A stretch of 62,707 nucleotides of DNA from DATKZH01 sp964475955 (GTDB lineage: Bacteria > Planctomycetota > Planctomycetia > Pirellulales > Thermoguttaceae): positions 1 through 62,707 of the forward strand of contig CAYYZY010000020.1 in assembly GCA_964475955.1 (NCBI GenBank), read 5' to 3'. Positions 49,272 to 58,879 of the stretch are shown piece by piece. The notes beneath the pieces were generated by a model. It was not told the origin of the DNA. It searched no databases and saw nothing but the letters and a program-made list of their open reading frames with translations. The position numbers and the translations under genes are program-made. How positions within the stretch are numbered: position 1 is the stretch's first letter; each line of letters begins with the position of its first letter.

Positions 49272-50969
49272 ATGAGCCATTTCGCACCTCGGCGGCCGCG
49301 TCCACGGAATCGATGCTTGGCGCTGGCCGGCGCCGTCCTGCTTGCGACGGCCGTATGCGCCGTTTCGCTGGCGGCGCCGAGCCCGAAGGACGAGGCCGAT
49401 TCGTCCCGTTTGCCCGTCCCCGAGGCCGAGGCCCTCGAGCAGGCCGTCGCCCAAGTCCGCGACGCGCACCGGGAAGAGTACGCCCGGTCGCACCGTGCCA
49501 CCCAGCGGCTGGCCCTGGGCCACAAGCTGCTGGAAGAGGCGGCCGGCGACGCCGATCACCACCCGGCCTTCCGCTTCGCCCTGCTCGTGGAAGCCCGAAA
49601 GATGGGCGTCGAGCTGGCGCGGCTCGACCTGGTCCTCCCGGCGATCGACCAGATGGCCGAACGCTACGAAACGGACGGGCTGGCCATGAAGTCGGAAGCG
49701 CTGGCCGATGCCCTCGCCGCGGCCCGCACCACCACGGCCCGCCGTGCGGTCGCCGAAGCGTGCCGGGCGCTGCTCGAGGAGGCGGTGCTCGCCGACCGGT
49801 TCGCGGTCGCCATGGAGTGCGCGCACACGGCCTACGACGCGGCCGACGGGGCGCACGACACCAGGCTCCGCGACGAGATCGTCGCCCGCGGCAAACAGGT
49901 CCTCGCGCTGCGCAAGGAGTTCGCCCGCGTCGAAACGGCCCGACAAACCCTCGCACAAGCCCCGGACGATCCGGGCGCCAACCTGACCTGCGGGCGTTAC
50001 CTCTGCCTGGTGAAGCGCGACTGGGAGCGCGGGCTGCCGATGCTCGCCTTGGGGAGCGATCCCAAGTGGCGCTCGCTGGCTCGAAGGGACTTGGCCGATC
50101 CGAGCGACGCGCAGGCACAGCTCGCGTTGGGCGACGGCTGGTGGGACATGGCCCGGGCCGGAAGCGCCCTGGCCCGCGACCCGCTGCTCGACCGGGCGCG
50201 CCGCTGGTACCAGGCCGCCATGCCCCGGCTCGACGGCTCAGAGAGACCACGCGTCATCGCCCGGCTGGCCGAGATCAAGGGCTTCGGGCCCCCTGGCGGC
50301 GACGCCCCCTCGGCCGAAACGGCGGCGGCGAGGGAGCAGGCGGCGGGCGGGGCGCGTGCGTCGTCGTCTTCCTCCTCCGAGCCTCTGGCGCCCGGCCGGT
50401 GGCACGAGTTGCTGCCGCTGGTCGATCCCGAGGAGCACGCGGTCGCACCGGGGTGGCGCCTGGTCGACGCGGAACTCGAAGCCGCGCCGAGCGGTCCGCC
50501 CGCGCGGCTGATGATCCCCGTCCGCATGGAGGGCGACTACGACCTGAAGGCCGAGCTGACGCGGACCGACGGGTTCGGCACCGTGGGGGTGATTCTACCG
50601 ATCGGCCCCCGACAATGCCTGTTGGCGCTCAGCTACGGCGGCACGGCCAGCGGGCTCGACACGGTCGACGGCCGCCGCGCCGACGACAACCCGACGACGT
50701 TCCCCGGCTCGCTGAACAACCGACGGTGTTACACGCTCGACGTGGCGGTGCGCGTCGACGGCGACCGGGCCGCCGTCACCGCGAAGCTCGACGGCCGGCC
50801 GGTCGTCTTCTACCGCGGCCCGGTCCGCTCCCTCGGCCTCCACGACGACTGGCGCCTCCGCACGCGCGACTGCCCGGGACTCGCCGCCAGGTCGCCGGCC
50901 GTGTTCCACCGCGTCGCGCTGAAGGTCGTCTCGGGCAAGGCGGAGTGCACCGACAGGAGCACCCCATGA
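49272..50969 (+). CDS. Secreted protein of unknown function with C-terminal jelly-roll-like domain
   Basis: This 565-residue protein has a signal peptide (residues 14-36, CLALAGAVLLATAVCAVSLA). Residues 40-330 are helix-rich, like tetratricopeptide-type repeats (ALLEEAVLADRFAVAMECAH; DLADPSDAQAQLALGDGWWD). A disordered Ala/Ser linker (around residue 350) precedes a beta-rich domain (DYDLKAELTRTDGFGTVGVI; CYTLDVAVRVDGDRAAVTAK) like the 3-keto-disaccharide hydrolase/LamG folds. This helical-plus-sandwich layout is common in planctomycete secreted proteins of unknown function. It follows the AmmeMemoRadiSam gene by 32 bases. Confidence 0.75.
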   Translation: MSHFAPRRPRPRNRCLALAGAVLLATAVCAVSLAAPSPKDEADSSRLPVPEAEALEQAVAQVRDAHREEYARSHRATQRLALGHKLLEEAAGDADHHPAFRFALLVEARKMGVELARLDLVLPAIDQMAERYETDGLAMKSEALADALAAARTTTARRAVAEACRALLEEAVLADRFAVAMECAHTAYDAADGAHDTRLRDEIVARGKQVLALRKEFARVETARQTLAQAPDDPGANLTCGRYLCLVKRDWERGLPMLALGSDPKWRSLARRDLADPSDAQAQLALGDGWWDMARAGSALARDPLLDRARRWYQAAMPRLDGSERPRVIARLAEIKGFGPPGGDAPSAETAAAREQAAGGARASSSSSSEPLAPGRWHELLPLVDPEEHAVAPGWRLVDAELEAAPSGPPARLMIPVRMEGDYDLKAELTRTDGFGTVGVILPIGPRQCLLALSYGGTASGLDTVDGRRADDNPTTFPGSLNNRRCYTLDVAVRVDGDRAAVTAKLDGRPVVFYRGPVRSLGLHDDWRLRTRDCPGLAARSPAVFHRVALKVVSGKAECTDRSTP

Positions 50970-51016
50970 GCGAGAACCCGTATCGTTCACCGGCACGTCT
51001 TATCCACCCACGGTAA
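50966..51016 (+). pseudogene. 17-codon remnant of a gene beginning MSENPYRSP
   Basis: The ATG overlaps the preceding stop by four bases (ATGA). It encodes MSENPYRSPARLIHPR and stops. MSENPYRSP-type beginnings are typical of planctomycete membrane proteins, which then continue for 100 or more residues. Here the frame stops after 16 residues and repeat-like DNA follows (hairpin unit at 51130-51155). It is therefore the surviving 5' end of a lost gene, translationally coupled to the upstream one. Confidence 0.55.
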
Positions 51017-51162
51017 CTGACGGGCCTTGTGCCCCCCGTCGGCGGCAAAACCGCCCCCGTCCGGCAAGGTCGGCGCGTCGAAAAAATCCCCCCCACTCGG
51101 GGTGAGCACTGGAGGGCCGGAAGTACGTAGGGTCGAGGGAAACGAGACCCACGCGTATGGGC

Positions 51163-53139
51163 TCACTCGCCCACTCGAACCGAGACCCGCTCGATACAGC
51201 CAGCGAAGTGGTTCGCAGCCCGGTAGGGGCCGACCGGTTTGACCATATCGGCCCCGATCTGGAGGCTGTCGCCCGGCTCGGCGACCAAAGGGCCGGGCGA
51301 CTTCCCCTCGGCGACGGTCCGTCCGGTGACCTCCAGGGTCAACGTGCCGTCGCCACCGATGCGCGCGGTCAGGTCGACCGGGCCGTGGGGCAGCGCATCC
51401 CGGCCGAGGAGCGTCGTCCGCTTCCAGTCGACGCAGGTGCAGAAGCCCGGCTTGCCGTCTTGCAGGAAGAGCGCGTACCCGTGGCGATCGCCGCCGTGGG
51501 CGAGGATTACGCCGTCGGGCCCCTCGGCCGCGATCCGCGCCCGGACCTCGATCGCCTTGCCCTTCACGCGCGGGGCCTGGCTGCGAGGCAGGTCGAGATA
51601 GTCGTCCACTCCGTCGAATCGCCGCGCCGTGGAAGGGGCGGCCGGCACGGGCTCGGTCCCGTGCACGTCGAAGAGCCGCTCGCGCCCGGCGATCGTGAGC
51701 TTCGTTCGCGGCGTGGGCGCCGGGACCACGGCCCCCACGTCGTCGCGCCAGGCATCGAGCTTCGCGTGCAGGTCGGCGGCCACGTCGGGCAGGGCGTCGG
51801 CCAGGTTCTTCGTTTCGCCCACGTCGTCGGCCAGGTTGTATAGTTCCTTCTCGGCCGTGTCGAACAGCTCGATCAGCTTCCAATCGCCGCGGCGGACCGC
51901 CCCGGCGGAGCGTCCGCCGAGGAAATGGGGTTTTTCGAGCGGATAGTGCCAGTAGAGCGTATCGCGGGCGAGCGTGGCCTTCGGCTTTTCGAGCAGGGGA
52001 AGGATCGACACGCCGTCGAGCTTCTGGCCCGGATCGCGCGCCCCGCGGGCCACGTCCAGGAGCGTGGGATAGAAGTCGATGCAGCAGACCGGCTCGTGGG
52101 AGACGGTCCCCGGCGGCACGACCCCGGGCCAGCGAACCACCAGGGGCTCGCGGATGCCGCCTTCGTAGAGCGTCGACTTGCCGGCCCGCAGCGGCGCGTT
52201 CGACGTCACCCGATCCTCCCCGCCGTTGTCGGAGGTGAAGATGACCAGCGTCTGCCGGTCGAGGCCAAGCTCGGCGAGCTTGTCGAGGATCATGCCGACG
52301 CCTTCGTCGATCGATTCGAGCTGGGCCGCCAGGTGGGGGTTGTTCTTCTTCGCCCGGGGGCCTTTGCCCGATTTCGGCTTGGCCTCGTACTTGGCGACCA
52401 GTTCGGGCTTTCCGACCAGGGCCGTGTGTACGGCGTAGTGGCTCACGTACAGGAAGAACGGCCGGTCCCGGTGCCGGTCGATGAATTCGACCGCTTCGAG
52501 GTTGAGCCGGTCGACCAGGTACTCGTTGGGGAGCCGGGGCTTGACGTCCGGGTTGAAGTGGTACGGGTGGTAGTAGCTGCCGCCGCCGATCCCGCGCTTC
52601 TCGGAGACGATCGCTTCGTCGAACCCGTGCTCCGAGGGCGGCACCTCGAGGGCCCCGTGGTGGGCGTAGCCGGTCAGGTGCCACTTGCCGAGCATGCCCG
52701 TCGCGTAGCCGGCCCGCCGGAACATCTCGGCGAGCGTGACGTGTTCGGTCGGCAGGTGCTTGGGGTCGTCGGGCCGCAGGTAGTCGGTGATGCCGACGCG
52801 GGCCGGGAACTGCCCCGACATCAACGCCGCTCGATACGGCGAGCAGACCGGCGCGGCCGCGTAGGCGTGGGTGAACCGCAGCCCCTCGCGGGCCATGGCG
52901 TCGAGGCGGGGCGTTTCGTTGAAGCGGTTGCCGTACGAGCCGAGCTCGGCCCAGCCCAGATCGTCGGCCAGGATGAACACCACGTTCGGCGGTCGGCCCG
53001 ACGACGGCCCCTCCGGCTCGCCTGCCACGACCGGCGACAAGCCCGCTGCGGCCACAACCAGCAGGGCGACGATCGGCCGTATCCACCCGCCCGCTGAATC
53101 AACGGGCACGTCGCTAACGCGGATCGAGTCTCGAATCAT
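51163..53139 (-). CDS. Exported sulfatase with C-terminal LamG-like domain
   Basis: This 658-residue protein has a signal peptide near residues 21-42 (RPIVALLVVAAAGLSPVVAG). The sulfatase core has PPNVVFILADDLGWAELGSY with Asp59-Asp60, the canonical formylglycine site CSPYR at Cys99, GKWHLTGYAHHG and FTSDNGGEDR. A C-terminal extension from about residue 500 carries a LamG/jelly-roll module (RRFDGVDDYLDLPRSQAPRV, LFLQDGKPGFCTCVDWKRT, ending GCIERVSVRVGE), probably for glycan binding. The C-terminal module makes it about 150 residues longer than plain sulfatases. The preceding intergenic region is short and shared with the next gene on the same strand. Confidence 0.92.
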   Translation of the reverse strand: MIRDSIRVSDVPVDSAGGWIRPIVALLVVAAAGLSPVVAGEPEGPSSGRPPNVVFILADDLGWAELGSYGNRFNETPRLDAMAREGLRFTHAYAAAPVCSPYRAALMSGQFPARVGITDYLRPDDPKHLPTEHVTLAEMFRRAGYATGMLGKWHLTGYAHHGALEVPPSEHGFDEAIVSEKRGIGGGSYYHPYHFNPDVKPRLPNEYLVDRLNLEAVEFIDRHRDRPFFLYVSHYAVHTALVGKPELVAKYEAKPKSGKGPRAKKNNPHLAAQLESIDEGVGMILDKLAELGLDRQTLVIFTSDNGGEDRVTSNAPLRAGKSTLYEGGIREPLVVRWPGVVPPGTVSHEPVCCIDFYPTLLDVARGARDPGQKLDGVSILPLLEKPKATLARDTLYWHYPLEKPHFLGGRSAGAVRRGDWKLIELFDTAEKELYNLADDVGETKNLADALPDVAADLHAKLDAWRDDVGAVVPAPTPRTKLTIAGRERLFDVHGTEPVPAAPSTARRFDGVDDYLDLPRSQAPRVKGKAIEVRARIAAEGPDGVILAHGGDRHGYALFLQDGKPGFCTCVDWKRTTLLGRDALPHGPVDLTARIGGDGTLTLEVTGRTVAEGKSPGPLVAEPGDSLQIGADMVKPVGPYRAANHFAGCIERVSVRVGE

Positions 53140-53262
53140 GGTGGCATCCTCGGTTGGAGTTCGGTCTTTTCGCTCCTGCTCCAAGATAGTCTCCCTTGTC
53201 CGGCGCTCCAAACGTGAAGCCGTTCGGCGCTCGCCAACGGGCGGCCGGCGCGTCGATCCGCG

Positions 53263-54306
53263 TCAGCCGCGCAGTGCCCGACGGACCCGGTGCAACTGCT
53301 CGATCGACGCCGGGGCCATGGTCCCGTCCTGGTAGATGCCGACGTTGAACGTCATCGGGGCCCGGTGGGCGTTGCAGGCGCGCACGAACTCGACGACGGC
53401 CGCGTCCGGGTAGAGCGGTTCGCGGATGGGCGTATCGCGCTCGGTGTGCACCCAGCGGCGGTCTTCCAGGCACGTCCAGCCGAACCACTGGAGCCCGCTG
53501 TCGAGATAACGGCTCGTGGCGGGCGTATCGAGGTCGACCAACTCTCCGGCCCAGTAATCCTGGTGGTCGGTGTAGAGGAACGTCTGGCCGACGCCGGCGT
53601 TGTAGGTCACGAGCCGGTCGGCATGGCCGCGTTTCGCAGCGGCGGTGAATCGCTCCCAGGGGAAAGGAAAGCCGGTCATGTCGGTGGTGACCGAGTTGTG
53701 GGGCCCCCGCGTGTCGAGGGAGTACGCGCTGTCGAACCACCACGCCTTGAGGCGATCCCGGTAGCGCTCTCCGAGCAGCCCGACGATGCGCATCAGGTTG
53801 TCGGCGAGCCGCCGCTTGTCGGGGGCATGGTAGCCCACGGCCTGCTCCCACGCGGGATCGTCCTTGTGATTGCACGAGTGGTTGTAGTAGACGAGAAGAT
53901 GCTTCCCCTCGGCGGCCAGACGATCGGCAAGCTCGGCGACCAGGTCGCGCCGGCAGGTCCGGCCCGGGAGGATCGCGTCGATCACGGGGTGCGGGGCGGG
54001 CAGCATCTGCAATGCGTGTGTGGCCGTGAAAAGCACGTAATCGGCCCCCGCATGAACGACCGCCGCAATGAAGCCGTCCAGATCGAACGCCTCGACGGCC
54101 TCCTGGAAGGGAACCGGCGGCCCGTGGCGTGGCACGGTTTGGGCCGTCCAGTGAACCCCGATTCCCAAGCGGCATTGGGCAAGCCAGTCGGTGTCGGCGC
54201 GCTGGTACTCGGCGCCTCCTTCGCCGCGGAGCGCCCGGCCGCCGAGCGCCACCGTCGCGCCCGCTGCCAGCGCGGAAAGGAAACGGCGTCGCGTATGCTC
54301 AGACAT
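53263..54306 (-). CDS. Tat-exported alpha-L-fucosidase-like (GH29-type) protein
   Basis: This 347-residue protein starts MSEHTRRRFLSALAAGATVA, a twin-arginine signal (TRRRFLSA). The TIM-barrel has GH29 features: WLAQCRLGIGVHWTAQTVPR, AAVVHAGADYVLFTATHAL (the HAGADYxxF box), HLLVYYNHSCNHKDDPAW and AWWFDSAYSLDTRG, where the Asp in WWFD occupies the nucleophile position. The Shine-Dalgarno AGGAGG six bases before ATG 54306 decides the start over TTG 54312. Family members hydrolyse alpha-L-fucosides. The protein is shorter than most GH29 enzymes and lacks the C-terminal beta-sandwich. It follows the sulfatase gene on the same strand, fitting a fucoidan-like substrate. Confidence 0.8.
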   Translation of the reverse strand: MSEHTRRRFLSALAAGATVALGGRALRGEGGAEYQRADTDWLAQCRLGIGVHWTAQTVPRHGPPVPFQEAVEAFDLDGFIAAVVHAGADYVLFTATHALQMLPAPHPVIDAILPGRTCRRDLVAELADRLAAEGKHLLVYYNHSCNHKDDPAWEQAVGYHAPDKRRLADNLMRIVGLLGERYRDRLKAWWFDSAYSLDTRGPHNSVTTDMTGFPFPWERFTAAAKRGHADRLVTYNAGVGQTFLYTDHQDYWAGELVDLDTPATSRYLDSGLQWFGWTCLEDRRWVHTERDTPIREPLYPDAAVVEFVRACNAHRAPMTFNVGIYQDGTMAPASIEQLHRVRRALRG

Positions 54307-54411
54307 GATCAACCTCCTCTCGGTCCAATCTTACCGCCCTCGATACTCCCATGCCGTCGTTCCCGCGCGTCGTCACGATGGAAAAAGGGCGTCGTCACGA
54401 TGGGCAACCGT

Positions 54412-55332
54412 TCACGGCAGCGGCCGCACGATCTCGCCGTAAAGCTCGGGACGCCGCTGGCGGAAGTTGCGGCTGTAGTGCCGGGCCCTGCGCACGCCCG
54501 CCAGGTTGATCGTCGCCGTTATGTAGTCTTCCTCTTTCTTGGGGCAGTGGGCCAGGATTCGGGCGGGCCAGTCGGCGATCATCGTGCCCGATCCGTAGGC
54601 CTGGTTGGTCGCGATCACGGCCACGTGGTTGCGAAACGTGGCCGCCTTGACCAGAAAATCCTCGACGCTGCCGCCGCGCCCGTTGATCCAGACGATCATC
54701 TCCGCCCCCTTGAGCGACAGCACGCGGAAGCTCTCGGGGAACCAGCCGTCGTAGCAGGTGAGGATGCCGATGCGGCCGAAGTCGAGGTCGAAGACGGGCA
54801 GCTCGTCGCCCCGCTCCATGATCCACTCCGGGTCGTTGCGCACGAACCAGTCGGTGTCTTTGCCGGACGGCGGCCGCGACCAGGGCGGATCGCCCTCGTA
54901 CTGGTCCACGGCCGCGTGGGTCTTGTAGTATTTGCCGGCGACCTTGCCGTCGCGGTCGAACAGCAGGGCCGCGTTGGCGAACGTGCCGTCGTCGTCCACT
55001 TCCCAGCAGCCGACGATCACGTAGATCCGGCCCGCGCCCCCCGCCCGCCCGATCGCCTCGGTGGCCGGCCCCGGAACGGGGATGCGTCCCAGCACGTACT
55101 CTGGGAAGACGACCAGTTGGGCGCCGTCGGCCGCGGCCTTGCGCACGTAGGGGACGATCGCCTCGGTGGGATCGTAGCCGGGCCGGGGGAGGTCGGTCTT
55201 GTCGTAGCCGAGCACCTGCACGGCGGCCACCTTGACGGAGTCGGGCTTCTGGGCGGTCGGCTCCCCGGCGCGCGCCGGGGACGACACGCCGGCCAGCACG
55301 AGAAGCAGGAGATACGCCGTGCGAAGTGTCAT
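54412..55332 (-). CDS. Exported nitrilase-superfamily carbon-nitrogen hydrolase
   Basis: This 306-residue protein has a signal peptide (residues 5-22, TAYLLLLVLAGVSSPARA). The catalytic triad of the superfamily is visible: Glu78 (VVFPEYV), Lys137 (KYYKTHA) and Cys193 (LTCYDGWFPES). The following motif LKGAEMIVWINGRG is typical. These enzymes hydrolyse amides, N-carbamoyl compounds or nitriles; which one is unknown. Export of this fold is less common than the cytoplasmic form. The gene lies between a fucosidase-like gene and the repeat-truncated glycosidase gene. An alternative, longer frame on the same strand crosses it, but the triad shows that the frame given here is real. Confidence 0.88.
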   Translation of the reverse strand: MTLRTAYLLLLVLAGVSSPARAGEPTAQKPDSVKVAAVQVLGYDKTDLPRPGYDPTEAIVPYVRKAAADGAQLVVFPEYVLGRIPVPGPATEAIGRAGGAGRIYVIVGCWEVDDDGTFANAALLFDRDGKVAGKYYKTHAAVDQYEGDPPWSRPPSGKDTDWFVRNDPEWIMERGDELPVFDLDFGRIGILTCYDGWFPESFRVLSLKGAEMIVWINGRGGSVEDFLVKAATFRNHVAVIATNQAYGSGTMIADWPARILAHCPKKEEDYITATINLAGVRRARHYSRNFRQRRPELYGEIVRPLP

Positions 55333-55404
55333 GGGTGCGGCCCTCGGTCGTGTCGGTTCGTCGTGTCGCAGGCCCTTCGGCGCGGGCGGGTTTCGTCGTT
55401 CCGG

Positions 55405-55505
55405 TTGCGAAGCAGAGCTTCGCGAAGGCGGGTTTCCAAGCTGGAGCTTGGGAACCAGGTGTAAGGGGTGTTTCGTAGGGTCGAGGTACGAGACCCACGC
55501 GTTTT
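55405..55505. repeat. Dispersed repeat block at the truncation point of the glycosidase gene
   Basis: It contains GCGAAGCAGAGCTTCGC (55406-55422) and TTCCAAGCTGGAGCTTGGGA (about 55435-55454), both hairpins. After these comes the unit at 55478-55501, which is identical over 24 bases to that at 19890-19913. The same kind of composite block is seen near 20000, so it appears mobile. It lies right where the large glycosidase loses its homology. Confidence 0.75.
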
Positions 55506-55510
55506 TCTAA

Positions 55511-57592
55511 AAATGCGATTACGTTCTCGTAAGAAAAGCCGTCGGCGTCGGGGTAGAAGTCGATGTAGTTGTCGGGCAGGGCAAACGGCACGCCCGCCTT
55601 CTTACACGTACCGATCAGCCCTTCCATCTCCTCGAACGTCCCGAGTTGCGGGTTGGGCGGGTAGATGTTGGGAAGCCGGTAGTCGTAGCCCCAACGCTGC
55701 CAGTTGTGCCAGATGACCATCGCGTCGGTGAGGCCGTAGCGGAACGCTTTCTGGAGCGACTCGGCACTGGGGCCGTAGTGCCCGCCCCACAGGTCGAACA
55801 CGAACCGCCCGGCCGCCTTCTCCACGCCGCCGGCCGCCTCAAGGCCGTTGACCTCGCGCCATCGCCGGGCGGCGTCCCACGCGCTCTGCGCCGGGATGAA
55901 GGTCCACGTCGACGCATGCGGCGCATGGAGCGAGTAGTGCCGGTCGGCCGGCTCCACCTGAAGCTCCGTCGGCGGGACATCGACCCCCTGCACTACCGAA
56001 AGCCCGCCCGGGAAATCGAAACCGACGAACGACGTCGCCAGCCGGTGCCCGTCGAAGCGGAGGCGGAACGCTTGCGGATCGCGCACGACGTTCCCATGCC
56101 CGGCGTAGACCTGCCGGGCCGTTTCGCTCCAGGGGCCGGCGGCCACGTCTTCCAGGTGGACGTCGAGCCAGGGCTGCGGCTTGGGCACGTTGTCCAGACG
56201 GAAGCCGGCGCGGAGCACGTCGCCGCCGATGAACAGCCGGCCCACCAGGTCGAACTCGCCGTAGAGGCTCCGGAAGCGATGGCGGACCTGGTAGCCGCCG
56301 GTCAGCGGTTCGTCCTCGACCTGCTGCAAGACGAACGGCGAGCGGTCGTCGTCGATCCGGCCGCCCAGCACGCGGACTTCGAAGCCGCGGAAATACAGCC
56401 GTCGCTCCCCTTGCCGGAAGCCGACCGCGGCGTCCAACAGCCCTCGGTCGCCCGGCCACACGCGGACCTCGTAGCGCCCGTCGCCGCCGGACACGGTCCC
56501 CAGCGAGATCGAATCGGCGGAGTCTTCCGGCGGAAACGGGGCCGGCTCGGGCGGCGTACCGGCGGTCAACGTCGGCTCGGCCCAGAACGACTGGTCCCAG
56601 CCCGTGTGGTGATTCGGCCCGGGGTGCGATTCGAGCTGGAGGCGCACCTCCCGGCCGGCAAACGCGCTCAGGTCGGCTTCGGCGGGCTGCCACGTTTTGG
56701 CGTCGACGTGTCGCTCGTAAACGATCCGGCCGCGGGCCTTCTGCGGGGCGTCGATCGGGAGCACGCGCACGCGGAACGTCACGCCGTCGCTCTTGCCCGG
56801 CACCGACATCGCGTTGGCAAAGCGGAGGCGGATCGGCGCGGTCTCGGGCAACCGGAGCGGAAACTCGACCAGGAGCGTGCCGACCAGGCCGTCGTACCAC
56901 GGCGGATGGATGGCGATCACCGAGCGGTTGTCGCCGGAAAGCGTTTCCGAGCGCACGTGCATCGACCCGTGCGAACGCTCCTCGGAGCCCTCCCAGCCGA
57001 CGGGCATGGTCTTCGGCTCTTCGTCGAACACGGCCACGATCGACCGGTGTACCGGCAGGCGCCACAGGGCCAACCGGCCGTCTTCGGGCACCGCGAACGG
57101 ATTCCAGTCGACCGCCGGGGCCGCACGCGGCGGTTCGGGCAGCTTGGTTGCGAGGACCAGGATCGGATGGGCCGTGTACTGCTTGCCCCCTAGGGCGAAC
57201 TGGGCCCGGGCGTGGATCGGGTAGTGGGCGCTAAAGGTCCCCTTGCCCGCCGTGGCCTGGAAGTCGAGCCGGGCCGTCTGGCCGGCGTCGACCGAGAAGC
57301 GCACCGGCCCGGCGGGCTGCACGCGCCACCGGTCGATCACGTCCAGCTCAAGCGTCCCCTGGATCGGCTCGTCGCCCTCGTTCTCCAGCACGACGCCGAC
57401 CGGCAAGGGCACCTCGACCTCGGTCACCTCCTCAGGACCCTCGATCCGCACGGTGAGCGGCCCGGCCTTGTCGACCGGCGGATTGTAGGCCCGGGCCGGT
57501 CCGCCGGGCAAAGCGGCGGCCAGCACGGCAGCGAGCAGCGGCAGGACGGCGATCGGTCGTCGAAGGCGGGTCCGGAGGGTGTTGCGGCGCAT
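55511..57592 (-). pseudogene. Large exported glycoside hydrolase-like gene, 3'-truncated at a repeat
   Basis: From ATG 57592 the frame encodes a signal peptide (VLPLLAAVLAAALPGGPARA), beta-sandwich domains (VEVPLPVGVVLENEGDEPIQ; RDPQAFRLRFDGHRLATSFV), and then the opening of a TIM-barrel-like catalytic domain (DAMVIWHNWQRWGYDYRLP; FALPDNYIDFYPDADGFSYE). Homology breaks after residue 694 (position 55511), where the sequence becomes a dispersed repeat. Reading on in frame gives LEKRVGLVPRPYETPLTPGS, encoded by that repeat. The frame stays open into the neighbouring hydrolase gene only because of high GC. The catalytic domain is thus incomplete and the product is probably inactive. I cannot name the family with certainty. 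Confidence 0.7.
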
Positions 57593-57840
57593 GGTATGTC
57601 TCCAGGAGAAGAACAGGCAGGGCGGGAGTTGTCAGGGCTTGGGGCGTTGCGAGGAACGGAGCCATCGGGACGGGCGGGACAGGATCGACCGGATGCAGGA
57701 TGATCGGGGTTCGATGTTCCAGGACAGCGTATTGCACGCCGGATATCGGCACCGCGTTGGCAGCCCGGGTCCACCATACTTCAACCTGACTCGATGCTCA
57801 ACGACGCGTGGACCGCAGCCACTGTTCCGGCGCTCCTCTT

Positions 57841-57867
57841 CATCCTGTCGACCCTGTTCATCCCGTC
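57841..57867. repeat. Dispersed repeat unit CATCCTGTCGACCCTGTTCA-type
   Basis: A unit of this type (CATCCTGTCGACCCTGTTCA plus TCCCGTC) is frequent between planctomycete genes, from memory. A related diverged segment is seen about 180 bases away (GGACAGGATCGACCGGATGC, 57680-57699) in opposite orientation. They are separated by the remainder of the 315-bp gap between tsaB and the glycosidase, in which nothing else is recognised. Confidence 0.5.
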
Positions 57868-57908
57868 TCAAACTCTCTGCGCCACGACCGCCAACAAGGC
57901 CCGAACGC

Positions 57909-58592
57909 TCACCCCGGTCGTTTCTGCCACTTCTCCTCGGCGGCGCTGGGGCGGCTGTAGCGGGGCAGGAGCGTCCAGATGTCGTCGCGGCGGCCCCGAC
58001 CGTGATCGCGCACGGCAAGCCGAGCCACCGCTGGGGCCGACGGGGCCCAGCAGGCCGCATCGAGCACGGTCGCTCCGTCGGGCACGCGGCCGGCCACTTT
58101 GCGGAGGATGGGGCCCGTGAGGGGGGTGCCGGGGCTGGCCCCTTGCAGCCAAGCGTCCACCTCGATCAGGGCCGACGGCCCGATCGGCTCGAACCACCCA
58201 TCCGGGGCCCGCTCGAACGTTTGGGTGATGACCTCGCCGCGCTGGGCGTCCATCGCGACCGAGACCCTCGTCACGTGCTCGGGGGCGGCCGCCGCGATGG
58301 CCTCCAGCGTGTCGACTCCTAAAACCTCAGCCCCGACCCCGTAGGCGAACGCCTTCGCCGACGCCACCCCCACCCGGAGCCCCGTGAACGAGCCCGGCCC
58401 GACCGGAGTGGCCACAAGCTGCACGTCGCCGGGCTGCCACTTTGCCCGGTCGAGGAGCGTACGGATGCCGGGCGCGAGCGATTGCGCGCTTCGCTGTTTG
58501 GGGTCCAAGCTCAACTGGCAGAGCAGTCGGTCGCCGGCCATGGCGGCCAAGGTGCCCACGCGCTCCGTCGTTTCCAGGGCCAACACGTTCAT
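57909..58592 (-). CDS. tsaB: tRNA N6-threonylcarbamoyladenosine biosynthesis protein TsaB
   Basis: TsaB works with TsaC, TsaD and TsaE to place threonylcarbamoyl on A37 of ANN-decoding tRNAs; it is an inactive paralogue that dimerises with TsaD. The 227-residue protein starts MNVLALETTERVGTLAAMAG and has the hallmark VGPGSFTGLRVGVASAKAF. The start at 58592 follows GAGGGGTG at suitable distance and gives the standard N-terminus. Length and motifs are normal. The C-terminal tail (RDDIWTLLPRYSRPSAAEEK) is typical of TsaB as well. Confidence 0.93.
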   Translation of the reverse strand: MNVLALETTERVGTLAAMAGDRLLCQLSLDPKQRSAQSLAPGIRTLLDRAKWQPGDVQLVATPVGPGSFTGLRVGVASAKAFAYGVGAEVLGVDTLEAIAAAAPEHVTRVSVAMDAQRGEVITQTFERAPDGWFEPIGPSALIEVDAWLQGASPGTPLTGPILRKVAGRVPDGATVLDAACWAPSAPAVARLAVRDHGRGRRDDIWTLLPRYSRPSAAEEKWQKRPG

Positions 58593-58814
58593 CCCACACC
58601 CCTCGAAAGAGTGGATTCCGCTCGGGGCCGGGTTGCCTGGTGCGTCCCGGCTGCGGGACCCTGGCCACCGTCCCCTTCGGGCCACCCGCTAGCTTGGCGT
58701 GAGAAAGGCCGGCCGACAAGGGGCGACCCCCGCACGGGCCGAGGGCCGGCAAGCAGGCCGAACACCCGCCTGCAGCAGGTACCGTTTGGGCGATTCCACG
58801 GCATGGTGGGTCGT

Positions 58815-58879
58815 CACACGAGCCCGAAGCGCTAGTGATGGAATCGATCGCGTCCCTAGCGGCGCTTCGGGCTTGTGTC
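58815..58879. repeat. Imperfect long hairpin repeat
   Basis: The left arm ACACGAGCCCGAAGCGCTAG (58816-58834) pairs with CTAGCGGCGCTTCGGGCTTG (58856-58875 and on) with a few mismatches around a 21-base spacer. It resembles the common planctomycete hairpin with GAGCCCGAAGCGC arms. The whole 640-bp region between tsaB and the phosphoesterase gene (58593-59236) has otherwise no recognised gene. Confidence 0.6.

Noticed and set aside
50987..51162. Extension of the sulfatase frame beyond its stop region on the minus strand
   Set aside because: The residues encoded here are Gly/Pro-rich and come from repeat DNA beyond the sulfatase stop in a different frame.
54395..57592. One 1065-residue protein spanning the glycosidase and the carbon-nitrogen hydrolase
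   Set aside because: After residue 694 the translation is repeat-derived and then an off-frame reading of a hydrolase gene that has its own signal peptide and complete triad in another frame.
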